From contig SRKS01000005.1 in assembly GCA_004802645.1 (NCBI GenBank), positions 434,001-498,000 on the forward strand: a stretch of DNA of 64,000 nucleotides, in the 5' to 3' direction. Positions 24,575 to 35,600 of the stretch are shown here, one piece after another; position 1 is the stretch's first letter; every line of letters starts with the position of its first letter. Under the pieces are notes generated by a model. It did not search any database. It worked only from the letters and a program-made list of their open reading frames with translations, and had not been told where the DNA came from. The position numbers and the translations under genes were made by a program. This stretch comes from Amesomyces nigricolor (Eukaryota > Ascomycota > Sordariomycetes > Sordariales > Chaetomiaceae).

Positions 24575-24613
24575 GACGTTCCAGATCCTACAACTTAATG
24601 TCCACAAACGAAG

Positions 24614-24618
24614 CGAGG
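24614..24618 (+). repeat. Target-site duplication of element A (left)
   Basis: CGAGG directly precedes the element A LTR and recurs at 30429-30433 after its other end. Removing the element plus one copy rejoins LINE ORF2 in frame. Confidence 0.9.
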
Positions 24619-24843
24619 TGTCACGGGCAGGACAGGCAGGTAGTTCAATGACAGTGTATTCAGGCTAAGCTACAGTCTCGGGCTCTATTCCGTCGGTACG
24701 GGCAGGCTTGATAGTCAAGACGTAGCTCGAAGAGCTACATACAGGTCTGACGACGGCGAGGTGCAAGATCTTCAACCCATAGTGGTCCGTGCAGCACGCT
24801 CCACTTGTGGGTTCTGGCAGGCACGGCGTGGACCGCCGTGACA
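24619..24843 (-). repeat. Element A 3' LTR (225 bp)
   Basis: Begins TGTCACGGGCAGG and ends GCCGTGACA on the plus strand, with imperfect inverted ends (TGTCACGG/CCGTGACA). It differs from its partner at 24633 (C against T), in GCTACATAC (C against T) and in CCCATAG (T against C). Confidence 0.92.
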
Positions 24844-24889
24844 GTATCCCCCCTCTAGGTGCGAAGCTCCGTCGACGCACACTCCTAGG

Positions 24890-27800
24890 TCAGGGGCCGG
24901 GCTTGTCGGGGTAACGACGGTAGAAGTTGCGGACAAGCTCCTTCGCATGTTCCATATGGTCAGCGGGCACCTCGCCGGGTTGGTCGTACCTAGCCCACTT
25001 GACCGTATACTTCAGACGGGGACGGCCACCTCGGCCGCGGCGGTCCAGTCGGGAATCCAGGACTTCTTCGACCTCAAACTCCTCAACACCGTCGACCTCC
25101 ACTGGCGGTGGGGGATCTTGTCGTTGGCCAGGCAAGGGGTTGTTGGCTGCGGGGCGGAGCAGGCTGACGTGGAACACCGGGTGGTTCTTCATCGAGGCTG
25201 GGAGTTCCAGGCGGTAGGCATACGGGCTGACAACCTTGGTGATCTTGAACGGTCCAAGGTTCTTCCAGTCCAGTTTCTTCTGCGGGCGGAGCGTCTTGAT
25301 ATTCCGGGCGTCGAGCCAGACTTCCTGGCCGACGTAATACTTGCGGGCAGGCTGGCGTTTTCGGTTTGCGTACTCTTCCTGGCGGGCTTGGGCTACGCAG
25401 ATCTCGGCTCTCAGGAATTCGTGGATTTCCTTCATCCTAGATGCGAATTGTTCGGCATCCTTGGCTCCAGGGGTATTGTCGGGCGCTACAGGTTCGAACC
25501 CCATACGAGGATGGAATCTATAGTTGGCGAAGAATGGTGTCATCTTGATACTGTCGTTCAGGGCGTTGTTCAGGGCGAATTTGGCAAGCGGTAACCATTG
25601 GGCCTAGTCGTCTTGCAAGTAGGAGACGTGTCCCCTCAGGTACTGTTCTAGGAAGGCGTTGGCTCTTTCGGTCTAGCCGTCAGTCTTAGGGTAGAACGCG
25701 GTCGATAGCAGCGCTTTCGAGGCCAGCCGGCGGGTCAGGTGCTTCCAGAAGTCGGAAACGAATTGCGGTCCTCTGTCGGATACAACCGTCGTTGGGAGCC
25801 CGTGTAGCTTCCAGACGTACGTCAGGTATAGGCGGGCTACCTCCTCAGCGTCGCAGGTGTCGTGGCAGGCAATGAAGTGTTTCATCTTGGTCAGGCGGCA
25901 GACGATAACCAGTATTGCGTTGTAGCCTTCACTCTCCGGCAAGTGTATGATGAAGTCTATCGATATGTCCTTCCAGGCTCTCTCAGGAATCGGCAGCGGT
26001 CTCAAGACTCCTTGGCGGGCTTCGCGGGAAGCTGTGATCCGGGTGCAGGTATGGCAGTTGGATACCTAGCGTTCGACGTAGGTGAGCATCCTAGGCCAGT
26101 AGTAGTCGCGGGATAGGGCCTCGTACGTACGCGCTCGCTTCATGTGTCCAGCGATAGCGCTCTCGTAGTAGGAACGGACCAGTTCGGCATGCAACTCGGG
26201 GTAGTTCGGGACATACAGGCGGTCTCGATAGTACAGGTATCCTCCCCGGTCCTCGCACTCTACGAGTGTGATACCCGGGTGGCGGCTCCGTGACTTTCTT
26301 AGCGCTTCCAGGACAGACTTCGGCTTTTCGTCTACCTCGTAGCCCTTGGCAAATAGGTCCTTGATGTCTGGTGGTAGTAGCGGCGTAGTTCTCTCAGGTG
26401 GCAGAGCGGGGCGAGGGGGTTCTGTCGGGGCTGGTATCTCTGGTCTGGTCTAGGAGCGGGTAAGGACGTTAAGCTGGAGAGGCTCCGTAAACCGCACTCG
26501 TTCCTTTCGGGCTGGTTGAGGCGGCAGGTCGGGGGTCGGCAACAGGTCGGGAGTCGGCAATAGGCTAGGAGTCGGGGGTAGTGTTGGTAGTATTGTAATC
26601 CGGGGATCCAGATTCGAGCACTTCAGGACTGTCTAGCTTTGGTGCAACAGGCGTTTATCCCCCTCTTTAGGCAGGTCCTCTGACCTCCTAGTCAGGGCAT
26701 CCGGCTTAGCGCCTTGCTTTCTAGGTCGGTAGGTGATCGTAAAGTTGAACCGGGACAGGAACTCAGACTATCGGGCTTGTCGGCGGTTCAGGAGTTTAGT
26801 CGTAGTGAAGTACTCCAGGTTGCGGTGGTCAGTGATGACTTTGATCGGGGAGCTAGTACCCTCAAGTTCGGGCCTCCACTCCTCGAAGTAGCGGATGATT
26901 GCTAGCAGTTCTTTATCGTAGATCTCGTAGTTACACTCTGTTGTAGAGTGCTTCTTAGAGAAGAACGCAATAGGTCTTAGGATCCTATCGTCTCCGTACT
27001 GCGACAGAACGCTAGCGGAGATATAGTCAGAGGTATCGGTCTCTAGGATGATTTCTTTTTCCTAGTCGAATGGGGCCAGGACAGGCGTAGAGGTAAAGGC
27101 CTCCTTCAGGTGGTTGAAGGACTCTTCGCAGCGTGAGTCCCAATGGAACTTTACGTCCTTCCGGGTCAGGTTGACTATCGGCGCGATAATCTTGGAAAAG
27201 CCGCGTACGAAACGCTGGTAGAAGTTTCCAAAGCCGATAAATGCTTGGACGTCAGTCAGGTAGGTCGGGGTTTCCCAGTCTCTAATTGTCTGCACTTTCT
27301 TAGGGTCCATCCGGATGCCGTGACGGCCAACGATGACCCTAAGGAACGTTATTTCCTCCTTGAAGAATTCGCACTTCTAGATCTTTGCGAATAGGCCAGC
27401 TCTCCTTAGAGCTGTCAGAACTTTGCGGACGTGGTTCAGGTGTTCTTCCCTGGTACGGCTATAGATCAGAATGTCGTCCAGATATATAGTATAGAAAACA
27501 TCTAGGTGTTCTCGCAGAGTATCGTTGATGAACCGTTAGAACGTTGCGGGGGCTCCAGTCATCCCGAATAGTATAACCAACGATTCGTAGAGGCCAAACC
27601 TCGTTCGGAATGCGGTAAGGTACTCTTGGCCCTCCTTGATCCGAATATTGTTAAACGCGGAGATGATGTCGATCTTGGTAAAGTACTTTATCCCCTTTAG
27701 GTTATTCAGGGACTCTTTCGTCAGGGGTAGCGGGTAGCGGTCTTTAACAGAGATGTTGTTAAGGGCCCGGTAGTCGACATAGAAGCGGAGGCTTCCGTCT

Positions 27801-28675
27801 GACTTTTTGACGAACAGGACAGGTGACGCAGCGGCGGAGGAGCTCGGGCGGATAAATCCCTTCTTCAGATTCTCTTCCAACCAGGCCTTCAGAGCTTGTA
27901 GTTCGGTGCGGGATATAGCGTATAATGGCCCGAATGGGGGTATCTTGCCCTCGATCAGCTTAATATCGTGGTCGTACGGTCGGTGCGGGGGCAGTTTGTC
28001 GGCTTCCTTTGGGGAGAAGACGTCCTCGAAGTCTCGGAGTTCGGGCGGGAGCAGGTTCGTCAGGTCTGGCTGTTCGGGCAGGGACAGATGACGGTCGATA
28101 TCCTCGATAGTAACGGAGAATGCCTTGTATCCCCTACAGATATATGCGGAGCAGGCTCGGAGGGATATAGTAGCGATATCGACATTCTCCAAACTAGCAG
28201 GGCGTACGGGCAGATATTCTGGGCGTGCCCTCTTCGGCATGTCGTATAGGGCTTTGATCCTAGTTGGTCGACTCGGGGTGTTGCAGTTCTCTCGGCAGTA
28301 GTCGCTCTCGAAGGTAAACGTATAGCTCGCAAAGCTAACTCTCGGGTCGTGCTCCTTTAGCTATAGCATACCTAAGACGACAGGGTAGTAGGCCAGTTGC
28401 GTGACGTAGAGCTTGATCTCCTTCTCGTAGTAGTCTACAACTCTTATACCGGCCGTTGCGTAGTGGGTCACCTTCCTACTCTTGGCCGAACGGCCATCGA
28501 AGACTTCAAGCGTGAATGGTCTCCGTAGTTTCTTTAGGGGCAGTTCGTAGGTCTCGGCCCAGCTCTGGTCAATGAAACCCTTCCCTTGGGCTCCAGAGTC
28601 GGTTAGGGCGTAGGTAGGAAGCCGTTGCTTCCCACTCTCCAGGGTAACAGGCAGGATCATTAGGTTCGATCGCAA
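24890..28675 (-). pseudogene. Element A pol: protease, RT, RNase H, integrase, chromodomain
   Basis: Read from right to left: protease with DSGA (28600 region); RT with YRALNNISVKDRYPLP and GLYESLVILFGMTGAPATF, broken by TAA at 27536 where Gln is expected; RNase H with TDHRNLEYF; integrase with CHTC, DFIIHLPESEGY, VVSDRGPQF and PKTDG followed by TAG where Gln is normal; a GPY/F-like FHVSLLRP; and a chromodomain from about 25090 (FEVEEVLDSR, LKYTVKWARYD) ending at 24890. Other stops replace Trp, for example before LKEHDP (28361), before SEFLSRFNF and after YLQDD. The frame is otherwise well kept, so damage is mostly point transitions. Confidence 0.85.
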
Positions 28676-28827
28676 GTCCTCCTCCTCGCGGACGGAGAGG
28701 CCTTGTACGGATGTAGCAGAAATTCGCAGTATCCGGGCAGTCTTGGTTGTCTGGGTAGTCGTAGTTGGTATAGTAGGCGAAGCGTTAGGGTAGTTGTCTG
28801 CGCGGGTGGCGAGAGTCTGAGAGCGAC

Positions 28828-29055
28828 TTAGCTCAGACTCGCACCGTTTACCGATATATAGGGGCTTGGAGGCGGGCTTAGGGATCGGTCGGTGTCAGGG
28901 CTGGAGGGACGTTCGGTTCTGGCGGTACAGGCTTGCATGTGCGGGCGTATATCTAGGTGTGGGCAGAGGGCAACCCGGTAGTCCTTCGATCTACACCGGT
29001 AACACTCTCCTCGTTCCCTTCGTCCATTCGGTCGGGGCGTCCGCTGGGTACTCAA
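28828..29055 (-). pseudogene. Element A zinc-knuckle fragment (Gag C-terminus)
   Basis: A short frame downstream of gag carries RGECYRCRSKDYRVALCPH. The spacing is that of a CX2CX4HX4C knuckle, but Tyr stands where His belongs, as a CAC-to-TAC transition would give. It is separated from gag by a TAG and from the protease by stops or a frame change. Confidence 0.65.
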
Positions 29056-29247
29056 GTCTATTGGTTCTCCTTAATTCTGGTTTCTAGTGGGGTACGGGGA
29101 TCCGCTCCGTCTTGGTAGTTCGGTGGTTGTTCTGGGGGCAGTCTCGGCAAGGCTGGCTAGGGTAGTAGCCCGGGGCGTATAGTTCGGCCTAGTCCGGTTG
29201 ACTTGTTTCTGATGCTGGCGGTACCGGTTGTCGAGGCTTTGGAGATG

Positions 29248-30162
29248 CTAGGCGTAGGCTTGGAACTGACGGGACGGGGATGGGTTGTACAGGAGCATAT
29301 CCTGGAGTTCCCGTAAGATACCTTGGAAGAGTAGGGGCGTCAGGCCTTCCTTAGGCATCTCTCCCTCCAGGGCCAGGCGTTGGAACTCAGAGAAGTAGGT
29401 ACTGAAGTCGTCGTTCTTCTGCTTAAGTTGGTACAGCTTGTTCTGGGCGTTCTGTACACGGTCGGGGTCGCCAAAGGCGGCTTCCAGGTAGGCGAGCATG
29501 TCCGGGTAGTCGGGAAACTGGGGGAGTCTATAGGCGATCTTTGGTAACATCAGCTGGTATGCCTTCCCAGTCAGCCGGCCGGCAACGTATGTTAGACGGC
29601 CCTGGGGGGTCGGGAATCGGTCGGCATTGGCGATCATCTTGCCGTAGACTTGCTGTATAAAGCGTCGAAGGTCCGCGCGAGATCCGTCAAACTTCTCTAG
29701 GTCTGGGAGTTTTTCACTGAGGGTAGTCGATCCGGTACGTAAGGCAGGAGCAGGCGTAGGCGTTCTCGGAGCAGTATCTGCAAGAGGCTCGGCCGGGGGG
29801 TTCGCAACAGGGAGGTCGGTCGGCGGGGTATGTACGGCGGGTGTAGCAGCGGCGAGGAGTTGGGCCTTCTCAACCTCAAGCTGAACGATCTTCCGGTAGA
29901 GTTCGAAGTTCCGTTCGTTCAGTTGTTCCTTCTGGTATCGGATAATGGCATCGCGATTCGAGATTTCGGTCTGGAGGGACAGGATGGCGGAGTCATGGGT
30001 ACAGGCAGTAGCGTGGAGGGTAGCGATCTCTTCCTCCAGAGAGGCAGCATGCCCATCCATATTCCTTAGGTAGAACATCCAACGTTCTGGATGTTCGTTG
30101 ACGTGCGCGGTCAAGTCTGCCGCGGTGTCGGGGTTCGCAGGAGGTTCAGGGCGGGTAGCCAT
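29248..30162 (-). CDS. Element A Gag (N-terminal and capsid part)
   Basis: A 304 aa open frame starting just inside the 5' LTR. A coiled coil (residues about 35-110) is followed by a Pro/Ala-rich linker and a capsid-like region (PDLEKFDGSRADLRRFIQQV, LTYVAGRLTGKAYQ, YLEAAFGDPDRVQNAQNKL, FQRLALEG) typical of chromoviral Gag. It ends at a TAG ahead of the zinc-knuckle fragment, so it is probably truncated relative to the ancestral Gag. Not a host gene. Confidence 0.8.
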   Translation of the reverse strand: MATRPEPPANPDTAADLTAHVNEHPERWMFYLRNMDGHAASLEEEIATLHATACTHDSAILSLQTEISNRDAIIRYQKEQLNERNFELYRKIVQLEVEKAQLLAAATPAVHTPPTDLPVANPPAEPLADTAPRTPTPAPALRTGSTTLSEKLPDLEKFDGSRADLRRFIQQVYGKMIANADRFPTPQGRLTYVAGRLTGKAYQLMLPKIAYRLPQFPDYPDMLAYLEAAFGDPDRVQNAQNKLYQLKQKNDDFSTYFSEFQRLALEGEMPKEGLTPLLFQGILRELQDMLLYNPSPSRQFQAYA

Positions 30163-30192
30163 CGTGTTGGAGACGGTCGGCTAATGGGGTAG

Positions 30193-30201
30193 GAGCTACG
30201 T
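30193..30201 (-). promoter_or_regulatory. Element A putative self-primer binding site
   Basis: On the minus strand ACGTAGCTC lies two bases after the 5' LTR. Its exact complement GAGCTACGT lies inside that LTR (30305-30313), 10-15 bases downstream of a TATATA sequence. I found no convincing tRNA 3'-end complement. This would fit Tf1-like self-priming from the transcript 5' end; only 9 bases support it. Confidence 0.4.
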
Positions 30202-30203
30202 AA

Positions 30204-30428
30204 TGTCACGGGCAGGATAGGCAGGTAGTTCAATGACAGTGTATTCAGGCTAAGCTACAGTCTCGGGCTCTATTCCGTCGGTACGGGCAGGCTTGATAGT
30301 CAAGACGTAGCTCGAAGAGCTATATACAGGTCTGACGACGGCGAGGTGCAAGATCTTCAACCCACAGTGGTCCGTGCAGCACGCTCCACTTGTGGGTTCT
30401 GGCAGGCACGGCGTGGACCGCCGTGACA
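30204..30428 (-). repeat. Element A 5' LTR (225 bp)
   Basis: Same length and ends as the copy at 24619-24843. In minus-strand orientation it holds TATATA shortly before a GAGCTACGTC block, a plausible core promoter and start. It is followed by the CGAGG duplication at 30429-30433. Confidence 0.92.
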
Positions 30429-30704
30429 CGAGGTATAGCAGAGTCTGCTAAACGACGAGGGACTTAGAGACTATATAGCGCTAGCGATCTCGGAGCTATA
30501 CGCAAGAACGATAGACGACTCGGTAGTAACAGTTCCGTTAGGTCACTACAACTGGACGAAACTAATACCAATAACAAGGAGGGACACGGTCTGGCCGATC
30601 CGGAGTATACTCTAGGTACGAAGCGACCTCGAGGTCGAGCAAATTCCTGTATTATCGGTAGACCTTACTATAGCGAAGATCCGGCTTCCTGACCGGATGG
30701 TGCT

Positions 30705-30709
30705 GATAG
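30705..30709 (+). repeat. Target-site duplication of element B (left)
   Basis: GATAG precedes the first element B LTR and is repeated at 36715-36719 after the second LTR, giving a perfect 5 bp duplication inside the LINE endonuclease region. Confidence 0.92.
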
Positions 30710-31029
30710 TGTGACGGGCTGAGCCCGTTGATGGCCTCGGAGACTCTCAGCCATGGAGACCATCAACGCCATGACCTCAGAGACCCTCAACGCCATGATC
30801 CAGCGCCTTGGTCCATCAGCGCTATGATCCACCAGTGCCCATACGACCTCCATCACCATTACGCTTTCCCTAACGCAGATGACATACCATAGCACACGCT
30901 CCCCCTCTGGTCATAAGAACAAGGTCATCTCGTGGGAACAGTTACTTTCCTTTCTCTTCTTTCTTCAAGTTTAGTGTACTCGTAGAGTCGTCACCAGCTA
31001 GTTGCAATATACTCGTTGAGACCGTTACA
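30710..31029 (+). repeat. Element B 5' LTR (320 bp)
   Basis: Starts TGTGACGGGCTGAG and ends GACCGTTACA. It contains AAGTTTAGTGTA at 30967-30978, the complement of the primer site just downstream, which would be the predicted 5' end of the transcript under self-priming. Confidence 0.95.
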
Positions 31030-31030
31030 T

Positions 31031-31042
31031 TACACTAAACTT
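31031..31042 (+). promoter_or_regulatory. Element B putative self-primer binding site
   Basis: TACACTAAACTT begins one base after the 5' LTR and is perfectly complementary over 12 bases to AAGTTTAGTGTA inside the same LTR (30967-30978). This is the arrangement known from Tf1, where the RNA 5' end folds back as the primer instead of a host tRNA. Confidence 0.6.
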
Positions 31043-31433
31043 CTCTTCCTTGAAATCCATTGCGAGGAGAGTATTTGGCGTCCTCTGTCCAGACGGAGGA
31101 TAGCATCGGTTCTGCCCTCGTTACCATCATCAAGGTGACAGGGCCATCTTTGAATCCGCAAAAGTGCTGGTCATCGAGCCAGCTGAGCGAAGAGCGAACC
31201 TCCCCCGAGGGAGTCCGCTCTCGAATCCCACATTCCCGACTGTTACACCACGAAGGCACCGACCTCGAGCCAAAGGGAGCCGAGTAGCCAGGTACGACTG
31301 GGACACTAGGACCGCAAGATACTGGCAACCGAGGCCAGTCAAGCGAAGCACGTTGCTAGACGAAGAGCGACGTTGACACGCGAGCCCGTCCCTCTGACCG
31401 AACGGTGGTCACGAATACGGTAGCGCCTGAGAC

Positions 31434-32624
31434 ATGTCCGCCATGGACACCGACACGGCAGCTGGCCCTCAGGATGAGGCGCAGCAGCTACACCAGATGA
31501 TAACCCAAATGATGGGCCAGATCAGCGACATGCAGGCCAAACAAGTCGAAGAGAGAGAGATGTCGCGCCAGCAAATTGAAGTTTTGCAGAGGAACCTCGC
31601 CTCCCTCCAGGACAACAACGCTAGACCAACCCCAGCCTCGACCCCATCGATCCAAACGGCCAGAGGACTCGAAGTCCCTCCCTCTGGCCAGACGAAGAAG
31701 AAGGCTACCTTGCCGGACCCCCCGCGATTCGACGGCAACCGGAAGGAGTTTCCCTCTTGGTACTTGGAGATGGAGTATAAGCTCCAGACAGATGGTTCAG
31801 CCATCGGTACCCCCAAAGACCAGTTCGCCTACATTTTCTCCCGACTCGAGAAGGGCGCTCGCTCTATGGCTACCACATTCGCACGAGAGGGAGGGAACGC
31901 TTCAGCGTACAGCCCAACTGAATTTCTTACGTACTTGAAGTCCTGTTATGGTGACCCGAACCAGAAGCAGAGTGCACTCGGCCGGCTTATGCGCCTTCGA
32001 CAGGGAGATCGAGAGAGTTTCGCCGCCTTCCTCCCAAAGTTCGAACGGGAGTTGGCCGACAGTGGCGGCACCATTTGGCCAGACGAGGTGCGGATCAACT
32101 ACCTAGAGCGCTGCTTGAACCACGAGATGACCGATCTTCGACTTGGCCAACGAGGTATGCCTATCGAGTACCTCGACTACGTACGAGACCTCCAGCAGCT
32201 GGGTACCAACCTCGACTGGAAGCGTCGCCAGGGGACAGGGACCCGTAACGAGGGTTCCTGGCGATCGGGTCAGAAAGGGACCATCGCTAGAGTGAAGACT
32301 CCCCCTCCCGCCGATACGATGGACTGGGAGCCCACCAAGGTCAACAGGGCTATCCAGAAGCAGAACGAGGAATTGGCTGGCAAGCGAGCCAAGTGGGTCG
32401 ACAAGGACGAGATCCAGCGCCGTCAAAAGGAGGGTCTCTGCGTCAAATGTGGAAGGAAGGGTTGTTGGAGCACTAGATGCCCCCTTCTCCCAGCTCGTCG
32501 CCCCGAGGTTAAAACGCGATTCAAGAAGTCGCGCCCCAAACTACCTACGGTCGAAGAGATGGTTGATTCAGATTCTAATACGTCTGACCAGACGGAGAGT
32601 GACGACGAGGAGTCAAAAGAGTAG
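31434..32624 (+). CDS. Element B Gag
   Basis: A 396 aa intact frame. A short N-terminal coiled coil (residues about 12-65) is followed by a capsid-like region (LPDPPRFDGNRKEFPSWYLE, FAYIFSRLEKGARSMA, FLTYLKSCYGDPNQKQSALG, FAAFLPKFERELADSG, YLERCLNHEM) and a zinc knuckle near residue 345 (CVKCGRKGCWSTRC). The knuckle has CX2CX4CX4C spacing, with Cys where His is usual. The acidic tail (SDDEESKE) ends at TAG. The pol frame is -1 relative to gag and is open from 32603, overlapping by about 22 bases with a TCAAAAG run just before the gag stop. Confidence 0.92.
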   Translation: MSAMDTDTAAGPQDEAQQLHQMITQMMGQISDMQAKQVEEREMSRQQIEVLQRNLASLQDNNARPTPASTPSIQTARGLEVPPSGQTKKKATLPDPPRFDGNRKEFPSWYLEMEYKLQTDGSAIGTPKDQFAYIFSRLEKGARSMATTFAREGGNASAYSPTEFLTYLKSCYGDPNQKQSALGRLMRLRQGDRESFAAFLPKFERELADSGGTIWPDEVRINYLERCLNHEMTDLRLGQRGMPIEYLDYVRDLQQLGTNLDWKRRQGTGTRNEGSWRSGQKGTIARVKTPPPADTMDWEPTKVNRAIQKQNEELAGKRAKWVDKDEIQRRQKEGLCVKCGRKGCWSTRCPLLPARRPEVKTRFKKSRPKLPTVEEMVDSDSNTSDQTESDDEESKE

Positions 32625-35600
32625 CTCCTGGTGAAAGTCGTCGCCAGGAGCATGTGGAGGCAAAGAAGGCATGGAAGAGGGCTGAGAAGAGTATGGACGA
32701 GAATCCTGTTTATGTCAATTTCGGTATCAATGGACTATTTTACACCAAAGCTCTCGTCGACTCTGGGTGTTTGTGCTACGGCACGATTCGCAAAGCCCTT
32801 GCCCGTCGTTTACGCCTCCCACGCATTTCTATCACCCCCCGAGACCTCGAGCAAGTCAGCGCTCTCTCTAAAGGGGCGATCACCGACGTCGCTTACCTCG
32901 ATATAGACATCGACGGCCATAAGCAGAAGAGAGTATTCTTTTACGTTGTTCCTGGCCAGGTCGAGGACGTTATCCTTGGAAGACCCTGGATGCGGGCAGA
33001 GCAGGTAGAAATAGCCCCTGCTAAGAACGAATTGACGATCGGATCGTCAGGACTTGTGGTGAGGGAACGAAGCCGCTCGGAAGAGGTCAGGTTCCCTCTG
33101 CACCAACAGATGGCTAGCGTTTTTGGAGCCCTTGTACAGAGGGTTAGGAGATCCCGTCTGTCTATAGAGGCAACACACGTTTTTGCTGCAAGCCTCGCAG
33201 ACATTGAAAAAGCACTTGCGCCAAAAAAGCATAGCAACCCCCGTGAGAAGTTACCGGAACATTATCACGACTTCCTCCCTCTGTTCAATCGGAAGCAAGC
33301 AGACCAGCTGCCCCCACATCGGATCGGGGTCGACCACGATATCTCTCTCGAAAAAGACCTAAGCGGCCAGGACAAGACCCCTCCTTGGGGTCCATTGTAC
33401 GGCATGTCCCGAGAGGAATTGATTCTCTTGCGAAAGACCTTGACGGAACTGCTCGACAAGAACTTCATCCGAGCGAGTAGTTCCTCTGCATCAGCTCCAG
33501 TGTTGTTCGTCAAGAAGCCAGGAGGTGGACTTCGTTTCTGCGTCGATTACCGGGGACTGAATGCCATCACTGAGAAGGATCGGTACCCTCTCCCCCTGAT
33601 CAGTGAGACGCTGAGATCTCTCTCAAAAGCAAAGTGGTTCACAAAACTGGATGTAATTGCGGCATTCCACAAGATCCGCGTCAGAGAAGGAGACGAATGG
33701 AAGACGGCATTTCGTACACGTTACGGGCTCTTTGAGTGGTTGGTAACTCCGTTTGGATTGACGGGTGCACCGGCAACTTTCCAGCGATATATCAACCAGA
33801 CGCTGCAGGAGTATCTTGATGAGTTTGTCTCAGCCTATATCGACGACGTCCTGATCTACTCGGACGGTTCCCTCTCTGACCACCGGAAGAAGGTCCGAGA
33901 GGTCATGAAACGGCTCTTGGATGCAGGGCTGCAAGTCGATATCGACAAATGTGCGTTCGAGACCAAGAGTGTCAAATACCTTGGGTTTATCGTCGAAGCT
34001 GGCAAAGGCATTCGTTGTGACCCCGAGAAGATCAAGGCTGTGGAATCGTGGCAGAGGCCGCGTAGCGTCAAAGGCGTTAGAAGCTTTCTGGGATTTGCCA
34101 ACTACTACCGGGACTTTGTCCCAGGCTTCTCCGACATTGCTATCCCCCTTACCGCACTAACAAAAAAGGATGTCCCCTTCGTCTGGTCATCTCAATGCGA
34201 AGAAGCCTTCCAGCGCTTGAAGGCTCTCTTGATCGGAGCACCAGTGTTAGCACAATGGGACCCAGAGCGGAGGACTGTGGTTGAAGTAGACTCCTCTGGC
34301 TATGCTATTGGGGGTGCCCTCTCTCAGTACGGCGACGATGGACTGCTACACCCAGTAGCATTCTTCTCCAAGAAGAACAACCCGGCCGAGTGCAACTACC
34401 CGATTCACGACAAAGAGTTGTTGGCCGTAGTACGCTGTTTGGAACAATGGGACGCCGAGCTACGGAGTGTACCATCGTTCGAGGTCTTAACGGACCATAA
34501 GAACCTCGAATACTTCCAGAGGAAACGGCAACTGAGCGAGAGACAAGTGCGATGGTCAGAGATCTTGGCGCGGCACAACTTCACCCTGCGATACCGCCCT
34601 GGCAAAGAGGCTGTAGTCCCAGATGCGCTCTCGAGGAGGGAGCAGGACATGCCCAAGGACGACTACGACGAACGTTTGGCTGGACGTTGTTTCCAGCTCT
34701 TGAAGTCGAGAAGAGGCCGAGTCTTAGTATACCGATCCCAGGTCAAGACTATCCTTGCTCTGACCTTTTCGTCTGGCCAGGGAGAGGAGACTATCGAGAA
34801 GAGGGTTGATGAGGACCACGATGGGGACGACAAAGCCGACAAGTCTGACCCCCCGGTTAATCCTTTCTCTGAGGAACCTTTCAGGGATCTATGGGACCAA
34901 GCCCTGGAGGTCAATAACCGTTATTGGTTGATTCGCCGCTTTATCAAGGACGGAGCAAGGCACTTCCCTCCCCAATGGAAGTTACCAATCTCCATCTCGG
35001 AGTGCTCGATCGACGACGGACAACGCCTCTGCTGGAGAGACCGTATCTGGCTACCCTTCTTCGAGCCGCTACGTACGCGTGTGATCCAGGAGACTCACGA
35101 CTCTTCTCTTGCGGGTCATCCTGGTAGAGATCTCACCAAGCTGTTGATCGCTCGAGAGTATACATGGATCGGCCTCAGTCAGGACGTCCGGCAGTTCCTC
35201 CGGAATTGCGATGTCTGTGGCCGAATGTCCGTTTGGAGGGAGAAGAAACGCGGCCTATTGAAGCCACTTCCTATCCCTGGAAGGATCTGGAGTGAAATCT
35301 CTATAGATTTTATCACTGGCCTACCACCTTCTGGCCCTGATAAGGCAGAGACTATCATGGTAGTTACCGATCGGTTATCCAAGGGTATGATCTTCGAAGC
35401 AATGGAGATCATCACAGTTGAGGCAGTAACAGACCGTTTGATGCACTGCCTTGTACGACATCACGGACTCCCATCAGCGATCGTGTCAGATAGAGGTCCC
35501 CAGTTCACGAGCCTGGTCTGGAAGAGGATCTGCGAGTTGCTCAAGATTACCCGACGATTGTCTACAGCTTTCCATCCCGAGACCGACGGCGCTACAGAGC

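Larger units (their letters stand above)
24619..30428 (-). mobile_element. Ty3/gypsy chromovirus, element A (degenerate)
   Basis: A 5810 bp LTR retrotransposon inserted in LINE ORF2 and transcribed from the minus strand. It has two 225 bp LTRs (TGTCACGG..CCGTGACA), a 5 bp CGAGG target duplication, a gag frame, and a degraded pol ordered protease, RT, RNase H, integrase, chromodomain. The order and C-terminal chromodomain place it among chromoviruses. Many stops break pol, nearly all explained by CpA-to-TpA transitions. Its LTRs differ at only three sites, all CpA/TpA. Confidence 0.92.

Noticed and set aside
24619..30428. Idea that element A was already dead and was mobilised in trans
   Set aside because: Stop density and three CpA/TpA LTR differences are compatible with mild RIP after insertion, so trans-mobilisation is not needed.
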